64,000 nucleotides of DNA from UBA2779 sp965226485 (GCA_965226485.1 OZ245363.1:3348001-3412000); one strand, 5' to 3'. Positions 20,182 through 29,050 are shown, numbered from the stretch's first letter. The notes: generated by a model from the sequence alone, not told the origin. Made by a program: numbers and translations.

Positions 20182-20199
20182 TTCTCTAATCCCAATGAT

Positions 20200-20280
20200 C
20201 GACAGACATTCTTAGAAAAATCAGCTATAGGTTTTTCGGCAACTGTTCCGATATGAAGAATAGATGATGAATGTCTGTCG
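20200..20280 (+). promoter_or_regulatory. Long-range inverted repeat covering a start codon region
   Basis: CGACAGACATTC (20200-20211) is the exact reverse complement of GAATGTCTGTCG (20269-20280). The right arm begins five bases after the first base of the next gene's ATG (20264). In RNA the 12-bp stem would hold the start region, so it could limit translation of the third psp-locus gene. A purely structural or chance role is possible. Confidence 0.5.
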
Positions 20281-20905
20281 GATTTTCTGTAAAACAATAA
20301 TTCTAGTTCTCATAGGCACCTCTCTCCAGGCCCTTCCTGTTTCTTTAGGAATCATTCCCATCGGGCTTGAATCTTTTGATGGATATCAGGAGGGCATGGC
20401 CAATATTAGCACCAATGAAAAGGGCGAAGAAATAGAGATATTGATTGCCTACAAGGGATTTGGATTGGATGAGGTGTCCTGGCTGTTTTCAGATACAAAT
20501 CTGGACATTCTCCAGGATTCGGCAAGCAAGTCTTCTTGGTGGAGGTCTGGACTCCTCAATATCGATGTGAAACAGACGGTCATTAAGGATGTATCAAGCA
20601 TAAAATCCGACGTAACGTATCGATTTCGGGGGGTAGACTATCCCTTTGTCGATACCGAGAACACACTGCAGTTTATTCGGCAGGGGCGAGACTATGCCCT
20701 ACTTCTCACCGAGATTTCCCCAGGTGCACAAACACGAAGCCATGGTGAGAAGACACTACCTATTTTCACGTTGCATTTTTCAAAAGAAAACCTCCCTCTT
20801 TTTCGGGATATCTTATCTGAATCCTACATCAAACAGGTTATAGAACTCTACACCGAGCAGAAGGCAGCCATCGAATCCATATTTGAGAGTTCCCCAAAGC
20901 CTTAG
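20264..20905 (+). CDS. Exported protein of unknown function in the psp locus
   Basis: I do not recognise the family. It has 213 residues, starting with a signal peptide (hydrophobic IILVLIGTSLQA, likely cleavage after ALP or QA), followed by a soluble beta-rich region with no obvious motif. It lies 82 bp after pspC on the same strand, so it probably shares the sigma-54 transcript and may be a periplasmic sensor or effector of envelope stress; that is inference. An inverted repeat overlaps its start. Confidence 0.75.
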   Translation: MMNVCRIFCKTIILVLIGTSLQALPVSLGIIPIGLESFDGYQEGMANISTNEKGEEIEILIAYKGFGLDEVSWLFSDTNLDILQDSASKSSWWRSGLLNIDVKQTVIKDVSSIKSDVTYRFRGVDYPFVDTENTLQFIRQGRDYALLLTEISPGAQTRSHGEKTLPIFTLHFSKENLPLFRDILSESYIKQVIELYTEQKAAIESIFESSPKP

Positions 20906-20947
20906 ATGTAGGTTGGCAAGTGAAAGGCCCCCCCAGGGCAATCGCAT

Positions 20948-21890
20948 CTAAAATCCATTAAGAACATCAAGCAGATAATCATTGCCCCATCCAGCTTTCT
21001 TGCGTTTAGAGGCAATTCCCGCCTTGGTGACTTTATCATTCTTTAGCAGATTCAAAGCCAAGTGGCGAAGTATTCCGATGTTCTCTGCAGCATTGCCTCT
21101 GCGTATTCTGCTTTCATCCTCACGAAAAGCAATATCCAATACCCAATGAAGGGAATTTCCTATACCCCGATGTCGGGGTATAGCATTCCCCATTAATTCT
21201 GCGTTCATCTCTAGGCTACTGATGAAATACCGGTCTTCCACTCTTGTCTTATTGCCGATCATACGATGAGATTTTACCATCCCGATGGTTTTTTAACCCG
21301 CCCACCTTTGCCTTGTCTCCAGCCACTCTAAGTCAGACACACACCAGTATTCCCGTGTTTCTATACGCCCATGGTCATTGTCAAACGTCTTATGATAATC
21401 ATGCTCAATGTCTTTGAAAGAACAAGCATCTGCGTGCGGTAATCTCATTTGATTTCTCATCGACTTTAACCTGACCTAATACAATCCGGTTCTCATTTGC
21501 CCATGCACTCACCATGTGTATCGCCGACTTTTCAGACACTTTATCAAAAGAGCGACGAACTGTTTTGCCGTCTATTGAGATAACTTCACCACCTATACTT
21601 TTGGCTATTGACTTAACCTAGAAAATACTGTTGTAGTTGTTCTGATTCGATTAATGCAAATACTCGTCCAAAGGTATCGTGTGATGGTATTCCATTGGGT
21701 AAATCCAAAAATCTCTCAAGTCATTTAGCTTTTCTTTGCCCATACACTTCGATTTCGAGAAAGGTGTCAGCTCCTGATATAACCGCCGCAGATGCTATAA
21801 AAAGTATATCCTCCAAAATTCATCCCTCCCAGAATAGAATCTTGGGGAATTATCGTATAAATCTTGGATTCGGACTATTTTTTACACTGT
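20948..21890 (-). pseudogene. ISAs1-family transposase remnant
   Basis: The C-terminal 110 residues are open (20948-21280): RYFISSLEMNAE, HWVLDIAFREDESRIRRGNA and ENIGILRHLALNLLK are the conserved end of ISAs1 (H-repeat) transposases. Upstream on the minus strand KVDEKSNEITA is readable near 21450, but frames change and stops occur up to about 21890. A dead insertion sequence. Confidence 0.8.
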
Positions 21891-21956
21891 AGTAAGCCTT
21901 TTCTATCATCTTGGGGGATAAATTAGATGCGATTGCCCTGGGCCGGCCCCTCGTCC

Positions 21957-22137
21957 GGGCCGTGTCAGAATCCAGGGGCTGGGGCAGAATGATGGATTTG
22001 GTTTGCAGACATGTACCACCGATTCTTACGGTGGCGATTTGCCCCGGAAAGAGATTTCTTTTAATTCCCTCCCTGAGGGGGGGGATTTCCTTATACCTTT
22101 CCTTATACGGGCCAAAGGCGCATTCTGACACAGCCCC
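21957..22137. repeat. Dispersed MITE-like repeat, copy 3
   Basis: Starts GGGCCGTGTCAGAATCCAGG, contains GGGGCAGAATGATGGATTTGG split by no gap (GGGGCAGAATGATGG then ATTTGG), and ends GCGCATTCTGACACAGCCCC. It sits between two transposase remnants. Confidence 0.7.
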
Positions 22138-22216
22138 AAAACGGCTCGGTTTTGCTTGGTGGCTATAGCATCAAATATCCACTTGCCCAGAGAAAACCGA
22201 GTGTAGCAGCGAAAAT

Positions 22217-22375
22217 GATTACAAGATTCTGCAAGTCAACCGGCATTATCGCCACCAACAGAAACGGGCCAAGAATCTACTGCATACAGAGAAAGGAAAA
22301 ACGCTGTATTCGAGGCGGGCAAATGAGGTTGAAAGGGTCTTTGGAGATTTGAAGAAGAAATTTTTCACCTTGGAG
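22217..22375 (+). pseudogene. IS1182-like transposase C-terminal remnant
   Basis: In one frame the sequence reads QQKRAKNLLHTEKGKTLYSR and then RANEVERVFGDLKKK, the conserved end of IS1182/IS4-superfamily transposases with the catalytic Glu region (EVERVFGDLK). No upstream part is recognisable. A small dead fragment ending about 110 bp before the next gene. Confidence 0.65.
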
Positions 22376-22449
22376 TCATTAATGACACAGCCTCTGAAGT
22401 GTCTTTTGGCCTCTCCTGTTCCCTTCTGCTGTCTCTTTTCGCTTGCATC

Positions 22450-22478
22450 TTGTCATATAATGTCATTTTGTCTATAAT
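22450..22478 (+). promoter_or_regulatory. Sigma-70 type promoter, leaderless
   Basis: TTGTCA (22450-22455), a 17-bp spacer and TATAAT (22473-22478). Only six bases separate the -10 box from ATG 22485, so transcription should begin at or next to the start codon. A second TATAAT lies at 22456-22461. Confidence 0.7.
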
Positions 22479-22484
22479 TCCCAC

Positions 22485-23267
22485 ATGTTTTGGAATAAGA
22501 GAGGTAGTGACAAATTAAATCAACAGAAGAAAGAGTACGACCATATTATCAATGAGCTTATTGTTCGATATAGATCACTTATTGAAGATAAAAAGGTGAA
22601 TCCCTCACTCTTGAAATCCTTTACTTCACGGCTCGACTCAACCATGGATGGGGGGAGAGATGTAGCTGTATTTCTTGAGGAAGAACTTAAGGAATACCGC
22701 AGTATTGAACAAATGATTCAGTACAAGGAAAAAGCCATAGAAGAACAAGAAGAAATGCTTCGCCGTGTACATGAGGGGGAGACAACTGCTGACAAAGTCT
22801 TTCAAGACAACAGACAACGAATTGCCGAATATCCAGAATTAAAATTCCACCCCGATGCAGACTTGGAGATAGTCAAACTTTATGGTGCAATGCATTATTT
22901 TGACGCTCATCACTGGGATGTATTGGAATCTTTCTTCCGCCAAGCATTTCCCCAACCAGGCCAAATCGACCGTATAAGCATCGAACAACGATTCTGGCGA
23001 TTTGTTTCAACAAGTAATGATAGAGAACCCAATGCTCTCGAACGATACAAACGAATTCTTGATACATCTATGGCAAGCAAGGCTGAAAAACATAAAGAAT
23101 TGAGAGAAGCTATCAAACTGCTTTCCTTTTTCCTTCATGATATTATTGATGTCTTTGAACATGCAAAAAAAATACAGCAACCCGACCATCAGGCAAGTGA
23201 AGCCATAGATTATGTCAAGAATATTGTCAGAAATTTCAGGTTGCAATCACTGAAGCGGCAGAATTAG
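22485..23267 (+). CDS. Conserved-looking protein of unknown function, helical
   Basis: I do not recognise it. It has 260 residues, no signal peptide and no membrane segment. Residues 70-110 are rich in Glu and Lys and likely coiled-coil (EEELKEYRSIEQMIQ, EEQEEMLRRVHEG); the C-terminal half is also predicted helical. No ribosome site precedes ATG 22485, but a near-consensus promoter ends six bases upstream, so the mRNA is probably leaderless. Flanked by mobile debris on both sides, yet the reading frame is intact. Confidence 0.75.
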   Translation: MFWNKRGSDKLNQQKKEYDHIINELIVRYRSLIEDKKVNPSLLKSFTSRLDSTMDGGRDVAVFLEEELKEYRSIEQMIQYKEKAIEEQEEMLRRVHEGETTADKVFQDNRQRIAEYPELKFHPDADLEIVKLYGAMHYFDAHHWDVLESFFRQAFPQPGQIDRISIEQRFWRFVSTSNDREPNALERYKRILDTSMASKAEKHKELREAIKLLSFFLHDIIDVFEHAKKIQQPDHQASEAIDYVKNIVRNFRLQSLKRQN

Positions 23268-23604
23268 TTAGGCTACAGTATTCCGTACTCCGAAAATTGA
23301 TCATTAATAAATGTCGTTTAACCCAAAGTCGCCTAAATCCTCCAAAAAACAAAAAAACCACATTTCACAGTGATCTAATGGCATTTTTACCCGCCTAAAT
23401 AAGCAGAAATACCCGGAAATCAAAATGTAGTGGCCAATATTGATTATTTATGCTTGCCTCTTCACTCTCCACATGTACACTCTTATTATGTTTAGGGCAC
23501 CTCGCCTCCCCCCACCTCACGCACACGCCCGTAATGTATCTGTGAATTCTGTCAGGTCCAATGCTGGCATGTAGCTCAATCCACTGTAGACAAAAACATG
23601 CCAC
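23268..23604. other. Intergenic stretch without recognisable features
   Basis: About 340 bp between the unknown helical protein and the Rpn remnant. I see no gene, hairpin terminator or repeat that I can support. Confidence 0.5.
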
Positions 23605-24060
23605 TACGCTACCAGCGATACATCTCGTGGACAGCACCTTCAAATTTTCAGGCAATGGTGGAGCACTCCATTCCCGCCAGATACATCCCGCATTTCGAGT
23701 GTTTCCCCATGCTCGTCAATTAGATTCCTGCGGCTGTGTCAGAATCCAGGGGGCCCGAGGCTCCCCCCCCCCCCCGTCCCCCTGACAGGGGGGCATTTAT
23801 AGGGGGGCATGAATGTGCTGGGGCTGGGTCAGAATGATGGATTTGGTTTGCAGACAAGGCGGCGAAAAGTTCTGAAAGCGGAGTGTACATGTTGTACATG
23901 AGCATTTCAGGTTTTTTCGCCAACGCCGCATGCGGGCCAAAGGCGCATTCTGACACAGCCCAACATGCACAATGCCGTCTTAGCGGTGTTCTACCTTGAA
24001 AACAGCAGGGCGGAGGATATAACAGCTACTATTGACGAATTGTTTAAAATTGTAGGCTCT
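23605..24060 (+). pseudogene. Rpn-family nuclease/transposase remnant interrupted by a dispersed repeat
   Basis: Before the insert the plus strand reads SWTAPSNFQAMVEHSIPARY, then IPHFECFPMLVN and a stop. After the insert it resumes NMHNAVLAVFYLENSRAEDI and TATIDELFKIV. Both parts match the intact Rpn gene at 24240-25202 (FQTMVEQSIPSKY, NMQNAVSAVFYFENSRVED). The repeat at 23732-23960 replaces about 11 bp. The N-terminal nuclease core is missing. Confidence 0.85.
23732..23960. repeat. Dispersed MITE-like repeat, copy 4, inserted in an Rpn remnant
   Basis: Starts GGCTGTGTCAGAATCCAGGG and ends GCGCATTCTGACACAGCC. It splits an Rpn gene remnant whose intact relative is 300 bp away, giving clear proof that the family moves. 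It contains a run of 13 C (23763-23775). No target duplication is evident. Confidence 0.85.
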
Positions 24061-24239
24061 TCGAACTATCCTATGGATACAAGCCGAGTTTTCCGCAGTA
24101 AAGGAGCATGGCCGTTCGGTAATTCGCAAAATTTCTAAAGACTTTTACTGGTGCTTTTTATATGTTGAATTACGCTGTTGATTCCTGCGGTGAATGCGTT
24201 AGTTATCCTGTGATTGGCATAGGCTAGGCTGATATTGAT
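24061..24239 (-). pseudogene. Short ISL3-like transposase fragment
   Basis: On the minus strand around 24140-24235 the sequence reads RITNAFTAGINSVIQHIKST, resembling the conserved C-terminal RxxNAxxEGINSxIQxxK motif of ISL3-family transposases. It is only about 30 codons long, so the assignment is weak. Confidence 0.4.
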
Positions 24240-25202
24240 TTACAATGCCTCAATTTCGTCTAAAGACAGGCCTGTATTCTTACTGATTATTTCAAGTGCG
24301 ATGCCTGATTGTTTGAATTTTCTGGCGATTTCCCTGCTCCCCTCTAGTTTGCCTTCTTGTCTGCCTTCTTGTCTGCCTTCTTGTTTGCCTTCTTGTTTGC
24401 CCTTTCTGACACCTTCGCTGATCCCCTCTTGTCTGCCTTCTTCAAACAACTTAGCCTTGTATTCTTCTACTGATGCCGCAAACACATGATCCCCCTCCTC
24501 CATTTGGCTGAATACCCTGTCGACTGTCTGCAGGATTTTATAGTCTCCCAAAGGCTTAAGACAGTCATTGAGCCACAACCTGAATTCCTTGAAGACTTCA
24601 TTGTCTTCATTTTTAACAATTTCAAACAACGCGTCAATAGTGGCGATTATATCCTCCACCCTGCTGTTCTCAAAGTAGAATACCGCCGAAACGGCGTTTT
24701 GCATATTGTATAGCGTTTCTGCAGGTATTTCATTGACCAGGATGGGAAAATACTCGAAATGCGGGATGTATTTGGAGGGGATTGATTGCTCCACCATGGT
24801 CTGAAAATTTGGCGGGGCTGTCCACCTTGTGCTACCGGTGTAGAGGAGGATGGGCAACACGGGGGGCAATCTGTGTTTTTGTTGGGATCCCCTATCCAGA
24901 TTTTCATAAAATTCGGCGATGTAGCGTAGGAAACGGAGAGGCATAGTTTTGTCTACAGTGGACTGAAATTCAGTCATCAGGAAAATAAACATGGGCCTGT
25001 CTTTGTAATTCACGCTGTAAATCAGGTCGGATTCCTTTTCCTTGAACCGTTTTGTCACCATCTTCCTGTCTAGCCGCTTGAGGGTGGAGAAATCAAGGTT
25101 GGCAATGAAGTCTTCATGGACGAAGGATTCCAATAGCTTTTGGATAAAATAGTGGTGGGTGAAGAGCCGCTTATAGCGTTTATCGTGTTCTGAGGCGGGC
25201 AT
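24240..25202 (-). CDS. Rpn-family recombination-promoting nuclease/putative transposase
   Basis: PD-(D/E)XK-fold protein of the Rpn family (TIGR01784-like), associated with RecA-independent recombination. About 320 residues from MPASEHDKRYKRLF. Motifs: FKRLFTHH-type start, NLDFSTLKRLDRKMVTKRF, SDLIYSVNYKDRPMFIFLMTE with the nuclease D...E-x-Q region (TEFQST) near residue 95, and FPILVNEIPAETLYNMQNAV. The C-terminal tail carries a tandem QEGKQEGRQEGR stretch encoded by four 12-bp repeats, common in this family. The frame is open upstream to 25307, but that part is not family-like. It appears intact. Confidence 0.85.
   Translation of the reverse strand: MPASEHDKRYKRLFTHHYFIQKLLESFVHEDFIANLDFSTLKRLDRKMVTKRFKEKESDLIYSVNYKDRPMFIFLMTEFQSTVDKTMPLRFLRYIAEFYENLDRGSQQKHRLPPVLPILLYTGSTRWTAPPNFQTMVEQSIPSKYIPHFEYFPILVNEIPAETLYNMQNAVSAVFYFENSRVEDIIATIDALFEIVKNEDNEVFKEFRLWLNDCLKPLGDYKILQTVDRVFSQMEEGDHVFAASVEEYKAKLFEEGRQEGISEGVRKGKQEGKQEGRQEGRQEGKLEGSREIARKFKQSGIALEIISKNTGLSLDEIEAL
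24351..24398. repeat. Four 12-bp tandem repeats inside the Rpn gene
   Basis: Four units of GCCTTCTTGTYT (plus-strand reading) encode repeated Gln-Glu-Gly-Arg/Lys on the minus strand. Because 12 is a multiple of three, gain or loss of units changes length without a frameshift. Confidence 0.85.
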
Positions 25203-25289
25203 GGGGGGATTGTACTGTGAATGGGGCAGGATTTGCAACGAAGGCACAAGTGAACCGTCCGTTCCGGGCATTTCCATCTTATTCCACAA

Positions 25290-25470
25290 GGTGGTTCGAA
25301 GAGCCAAATTGTAAAAACGAAGATAATTATGTCTTTATTGAGTTCATGCTGTGGCTGAATGATTGTCTTCAATCTTTGGGAGACAATAAGATCCGGCAAA
25401 AAGCCGACGAGGTCTTGAAGAAACCTTTCATTGCAGGCAGAGGTTGCCATGACGCACTTAAATACCTTCG
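25290..25470 (+). pseudogene. Second Rpn-family remnant (C-terminal part)
   Basis: The plus strand reads NEDNYVFIEFMLWLNDCLQS, LGDNKIRQKADEVLKK, closely matching NEDNEVFKEFRLWLNDCLKP in the neighbouring intact Rpn gene but on the opposite strand. The upstream part is missing. It shows at least three Rpn copies in 2 kb, two of them dead. Confidence 0.7.
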
Positions 25471-25674
25471 TGATGGAATAATTGAATGCAAGAGGATGCT
25501 CGAACATCGACCTTGATTAAAAGGCTCTTTTGACAGTATAAACCATGCCGAACTGAGGGAGATTTACAAGCAGAGGGTATGCGATGGAGTGACGACATGC
25601 ATCCTTGGGAAATGGCTGAAATCCGGAGTAATGAACAAAGGACAGTTCTGATACAGAGGCAGGGACAGCACAGG

Positions 25675-26020
25675 GAGGAGTGATCTCATCGCTTTTAAGA
25701 AATGTCTTTCTGCATGACGTACTTGATAACTGGTTTGTAAAAGATGTGCGATGTCGGATGAAGGCGAGGTGATTTATGGTAAGATATGCTGATGATGCCG
25801 TTGCTGGTGCCTGTAATGAAGAAGATTCCAGAAGAGTACTGGATGTACTGCCGAAGAGACTTGGAAGATATGGACTTGGGGTGAACAAGGAAAAGACGAA
25901 GATGGTCAGGTTTTCGTTGGTTCTGATACAGGGAAGGCAGACACATTTGATTTCCTGCTTTAATGTGAAACTTTAGTTTGAGGAGCCGGATGCATGAGTT
26001 ACGCACGTCTGGACCTGCGG
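25675..26020 (+). pseudogene. Group II intron remnant (reverse transcriptase and domain V)
   Basis: Reads LLRNVFLHDVLDNWFVKDV and, after a stop, FMVRYADDAVAGACNEEDSR with the YADD catalytic box, then LGVNKEKTKMVRF. Immediately downstream (25979-26013) GAGGAGCCGGATGCATGAGT and ACGCACGTCTGGACCT look like a degenerate intron domain V. Only about 90 codons of the reverse transcriptase remain, so this copy is dead. Confidence 0.75.
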
Positions 26021-26129
26021 GGGGGGGCGGGGGGCATAAGCAATGAAGGCGGGGCGGAAGGAGCATGCAGGAGGCATGCGCTTGAAGAGAAAAAACAAAA
26101 AATATTGATATTATTTCAGGGGGAAAGAT

Positions 26130-27392
26130 ATGGGTTTAGATAAATATAAAAGCATTGCGATGCTTTCGATACATGGTTATTTTGATGCTGTTCCAATATT
26201 AGGAAGAACGGATACTGGCGGTCAGGTTGTCTATGTGATCGAGTTAGCGAAAGCACTGGGAAAAATGGGAATCAAAGTGGATATTTATACAAGATGGTTC
26301 GATAATAATGATTATCAAATACAGCCAATTCCTGATAGTAACAATAATGCCAGAGTAATAAAGATCAAGGCTGGCAGCTGGGAATTTGTACCGAAGGAAT
26401 TTATCTATAACCTTTTACCTGAACTAGCTGATAATATGGTTGAATTTATTGAGGCACAAGGATTGAGTTATGATTTATACAATGGGCACTATGTCGATGG
26501 TGGTATTGTTGCCCTTGATGTAGCTGAAAGGATGGATAAACCCTGTTATTTTACTCCTCACTCAATAGGAGCATGGAAACAGAATCAAATGGGGGGCGAC
26601 CTAGAAAGGATGGAAAAAAAGTTCAACTTCACATTAAGGAACAGTGAAGAATTGAGACTTTTCAAGGCGGTGAACGGCGTATTATTTACAACACAAGTTC
26701 AGTGCGAAAAAGTAAAAGAACTATGCAAGTACGATGCAGGAAACATTGAAGTAATTGCTCCGGGTGTTGATATATGCCGATACAATATTCCTACGGAAGA
26801 ACAATTGAAAATTGACACCAATACACCCGATAAATACATTCTCTGTTTGTCCAGAATTGATACCAACAAAGGACATGACTTGTTGCTGAATGCCTATGCC
26901 CTGGTAAAGGATAAAATAAAGGATGTGGATCTTGTAATAGCTGGAGGCTCCCCAAACCCACAACCCAGGGAACTGGAGGTTTTCGCTAAGATGGATACAA
27001 TTATTGAAAAAAATAATATGCAGGCCAGGGTGAGCAAAATTGGCTATGTGGCTAATGAAATGATGGCCCCACTTTACCAACAATCGCAATTGTTTGTACT
27101 TCCATCCTTATTCGAACCTTTCGGAATGACAACACAGGAAGCCATGGCATGTGGAAAAGCGGTCATTGCATCGAAGTTTGGTGGAATTCGGACTGTGATT
27201 ACACACGGTATTGATGGGATGCTGGTAGATGCTGCAAATCCTGATGAATTTGCTGATGCTATGATTGATTTCCTTTCGGATAATTATAAAAGAACAAAAA
27301 TAGGACTAGCTGCCCGCGATTTAATTGAACAGGAATTTAGCTGGGAAGCGATTGCCAGAAAAGTTTTGGATTTCTATTCAAAATATGAATAA
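26130..27392 (+). CDS. GT4 glycosyltransferase, sucrose-phosphate-synthase-like
   Basis: 420 residues of the GT-B fold. The N-terminal motif LGRTDTGGQVVYVIELAKAL is the sugar-acceptor loop of the sucrose synthase/sucrose-phosphate synthase group, followed by NGHYVDGGIVALDVAERM and TPHSIGAWKQNQM near residue 150. The C-terminal half has LCLSRIDTNKGHDLLLNAY near residue 234 and the nucleotide-sugar motif SLFEPFGMTTQEAMACGKAV near residue 328. The donor is probably UDP- or GDP-glucose; the exact product (sucrose phosphate, glucosylglycerate-type solute or other) cannot be told from sequence. It is AT-rich like the purine cluster, with a GGGGGAAAG site before the ATG. Confidence 0.85.
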   Translation: MGLDKYKSIAMLSIHGYFDAVPILGRTDTGGQVVYVIELAKALGKMGIKVDIYTRWFDNNDYQIQPIPDSNNNARVIKIKAGSWEFVPKEFIYNLLPELADNMVEFIEAQGLSYDLYNGHYVDGGIVALDVAERMDKPCYFTPHSIGAWKQNQMGGDLERMEKKFNFTLRNSEELRLFKAVNGVLFTTQVQCEKVKELCKYDAGNIEVIAPGVDICRYNIPTEEQLKIDTNTPDKYILCLSRIDTNKGHDLLLNAYALVKDKIKDVDLVIAGGSPNPQPRELEVFAKMDTIIEKNNMQARVSKIGYVANEMMAPLYQQSQLFVLPSLFEPFGMTTQEAMACGKAVIASKFGGIRTVITHGIDGMLVDAANPDEFADAMIDFLSDNYKRTKIGLAARDLIEQEFSWEAIARKVLDFYSKYE

Positions 27393-27494
27393 CATGTCAC
27401 AGGGCCTGTCCATTATGGGGTATTTCATGGTACTTACGCTATCGACGCAACATAATACCTAGCTCGTGTCTACATCGACTTTCTGCCGGAAATT

Positions 27495-27526
27495 CCAATT
27501 TTCCCCGAAGGGGGCATCAAAATTGG
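27495..27526 (+). terminator. Nested hairpin downstream of the glycosyltransferase
   Basis: CCAATTTT (27495-27502) pairs with AAAATTGG (27519-27526), and inside it CCCC-GAAG-GGGG forms a second stem. It lies about 100 bp after the stop. There is no U-tract, so termination is uncertain. Confidence 0.5.
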
Positions 27527-27568
27527 AGCAATCGGGATTTGGGCAGTGTGGAAAAGTCATAGATACTT

Positions 27569-27595
27569 CCTTAGTAAGTTGTTTCCCTACTAAGG
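27569..27595. terminator. Hairpin between convergent genes
   Basis: CCTTAGTA (27569-27576) pairs with TACTAAGG (27588-27595) around an 11-base loop, in the gap between the convergent glycosyltransferase and FecR genes. No strong U-tract on either strand. Confidence 0.4.
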
Positions 27596-27711
27596 TATGA
27601 CTCGCGGTTAGAGGCGATTTGTTTCAAAAAACAGGTTTCGGGGCATTAAACATTTTATTAGAGATGGGGGTTGAATGAAAACATAGGAGGTGCCCTGTAG
27701 TTTGGTAAAGC

Positions 27712-28881
27712 CTATAGATGGGGCAGGCCGTCCATGAGGCCAGAAGAAGATAGACTGCCGATAGCACCCTCAATGGAGCGATGGGCACGGATATACTGCC
27801 GCGCAACACTTAGCTGCATTCGGAAAGCCTCTACGTCCCTCCTGAAGTACTCGTAGAATTCTGCCGCATCGGCATATTTTCCATCCTTGAACGGGTTGGG
27901 GGCAAGGCCCTTAAGATAGGCTTCTTCAAGCCCAAGCAATGCGTAGAATGTTCTCTCGACTATAGGAAGACTCGCCCTGAGTGCCAGCATGCCTTTGCTG
28001 ACGGCCTGCTTATCGCGTATGGCAACAGCGGTCGCCGGTTCTTTCCTTTTCCCTCTTTCTATGTCATCCCATCGCTTAAAGATGCTCCCATGCGAATTCA
28101 ACTCCCGCATCCCGTCTTTGAACTGCGGATATAGCCTGTCCCATAATGACGCATGATGCTTTATCGACAGACCGGCATTGATTTGAAGGGCTTCCATACG
28201 GGCATTGTTCCATTTTTCCCTGTACTGCGAGATTTCCTTTCTATTCACTCTAGCAGATGTAATTGCGGCATTTTCATCGATTGTCGCTACAGTATTAGTA
28301 GGTATGACTCTCTTCTCCCTAGTGCCTGATTTGATCTGAATTTTCCCTTCCGTCACCGCAACCAGAACGGAACGATCGAGTGCCATATCTACAGAAAAAG
28401 CAGTGCCCCTTACGGCCATCAATGCCGAATCGGTTTGAACGGCGTATGATTCCCTTTGGGAAAGCCTGTCAACCTTTAGGCTCAACACGCCCCGAAGGAG
28501 TTGAAATGTCGTTTTGAGAAAGGATGATTTACGGGGAGGGCCTTCCAGATAAAACGTCGTCTTCGGGCCTATTTTGATACTGGAGCTACCCGTTGAAAGA
28601 TCTATGGACACTTCGGCATATCCATTATTCCCTGTTTCAATTGTATCAAACATCTCAAGCGGAAAACCGATGTTGACACTGTCTGATGAGAAAAAATGCT
28701 CACCGCGAAAGATCTCCACACGGCCTTCCATAAAGCTGATGCTACCAATAGACGGTTCGGCACCGATGAAAACAGGTGCGATGATGATGAGAAGGAAGAG
28801 AACGAGGCAATGCAAAGAAATGTGTGGAAAAGAAAACAGGGGGACTCTAAAGACCCCCTCTCGGAACCCTGTGTTCTTCAT
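27712..28881 (-). CDS. FecR-domain exported protein
   Basis: About 389 residues from MKNTGFREGV; an upstream in-frame ATG at 28911 is also possible. A hydrophobic segment (LVLFLLIIIAPVFIGA) acts as signal peptide or anchor. A FecR domain covers roughly residues 45-175: GRVEIFRGEHFF, YAEVSIDLSTGSSSIKIGP, QLLRGVLSLKVDRLS and SALMAVRGTAFSVDM. The C-terminal half is helical and unrecognised. In spirochaetes such proteins often replace classical FecR sensors; the role here is unknown. It lies downstream of the LPP20-like lipoprotein on the same strand, with a hairpin between them. Confidence 0.8.
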   Translation of the reverse strand: MKNTGFREGVFRVPLFSFPHISLHCLVLFLLIIIAPVFIGAEPSIGSISFMEGRVEIFRGEHFFSSDSVNIGFPLEMFDTIETGNNGYAEVSIDLSTGSSSIKIGPKTTFYLEGPPRKSSFLKTTFQLLRGVLSLKVDRLSQRESYAVQTDSALMAVRGTAFSVDMALDRSVLVAVTEGKIQIKSGTREKRVIPTNTVATIDENAAITSARVNRKEISQYREKWNNARMEALQINAGLSIKHHASLWDRLYPQFKDGMRELNSHGSIFKRWDDIERGKRKEPATAVAIRDKQAVSKGMLALRASLPIVERTFYALLGLEEAYLKGLAPNPFKDGKYADAAEFYEYFRRDVEAFRMQLSVARQYIRAHRSIEGAIGSLSSSGLMDGLPHL

Positions 28882-28998
28882 TGATTCAAAGCGACAAAGA
28901 ACTGTGCGCATTCTCTGTTTCCGTGAGCCTTCTGCCAGCCCTGATACGATAGATAGATGCTCAATGACCTGGTCATTAGTTCTCTCTCAATCCACCAA

Positions 28999-29028
28999 GA
29001 ACCCGCCTCACTGAAGAGATACGGGTTC
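28999..29028 (-). terminator. Hairpin between the lipoprotein and FecR genes
   Basis: GAACCCG (28999-29005) pairs with CGGGTTC (29022-29028). It lies just after the lipoprotein stop on the minus strand and probably attenuates or ends that transcript. No clean U-tract. Confidence 0.45.
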
Positions 29029-29050
29029 CTTGAATTTGTGGATTCTGAGA

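Noticed and set aside
25675..26020. Diversity-generating retroelement
   Set aside because: The reverse transcriptase fragment matches group II intron type (YADD followed by a domain V-like sequence) and no template/variable repeat pair is visible.
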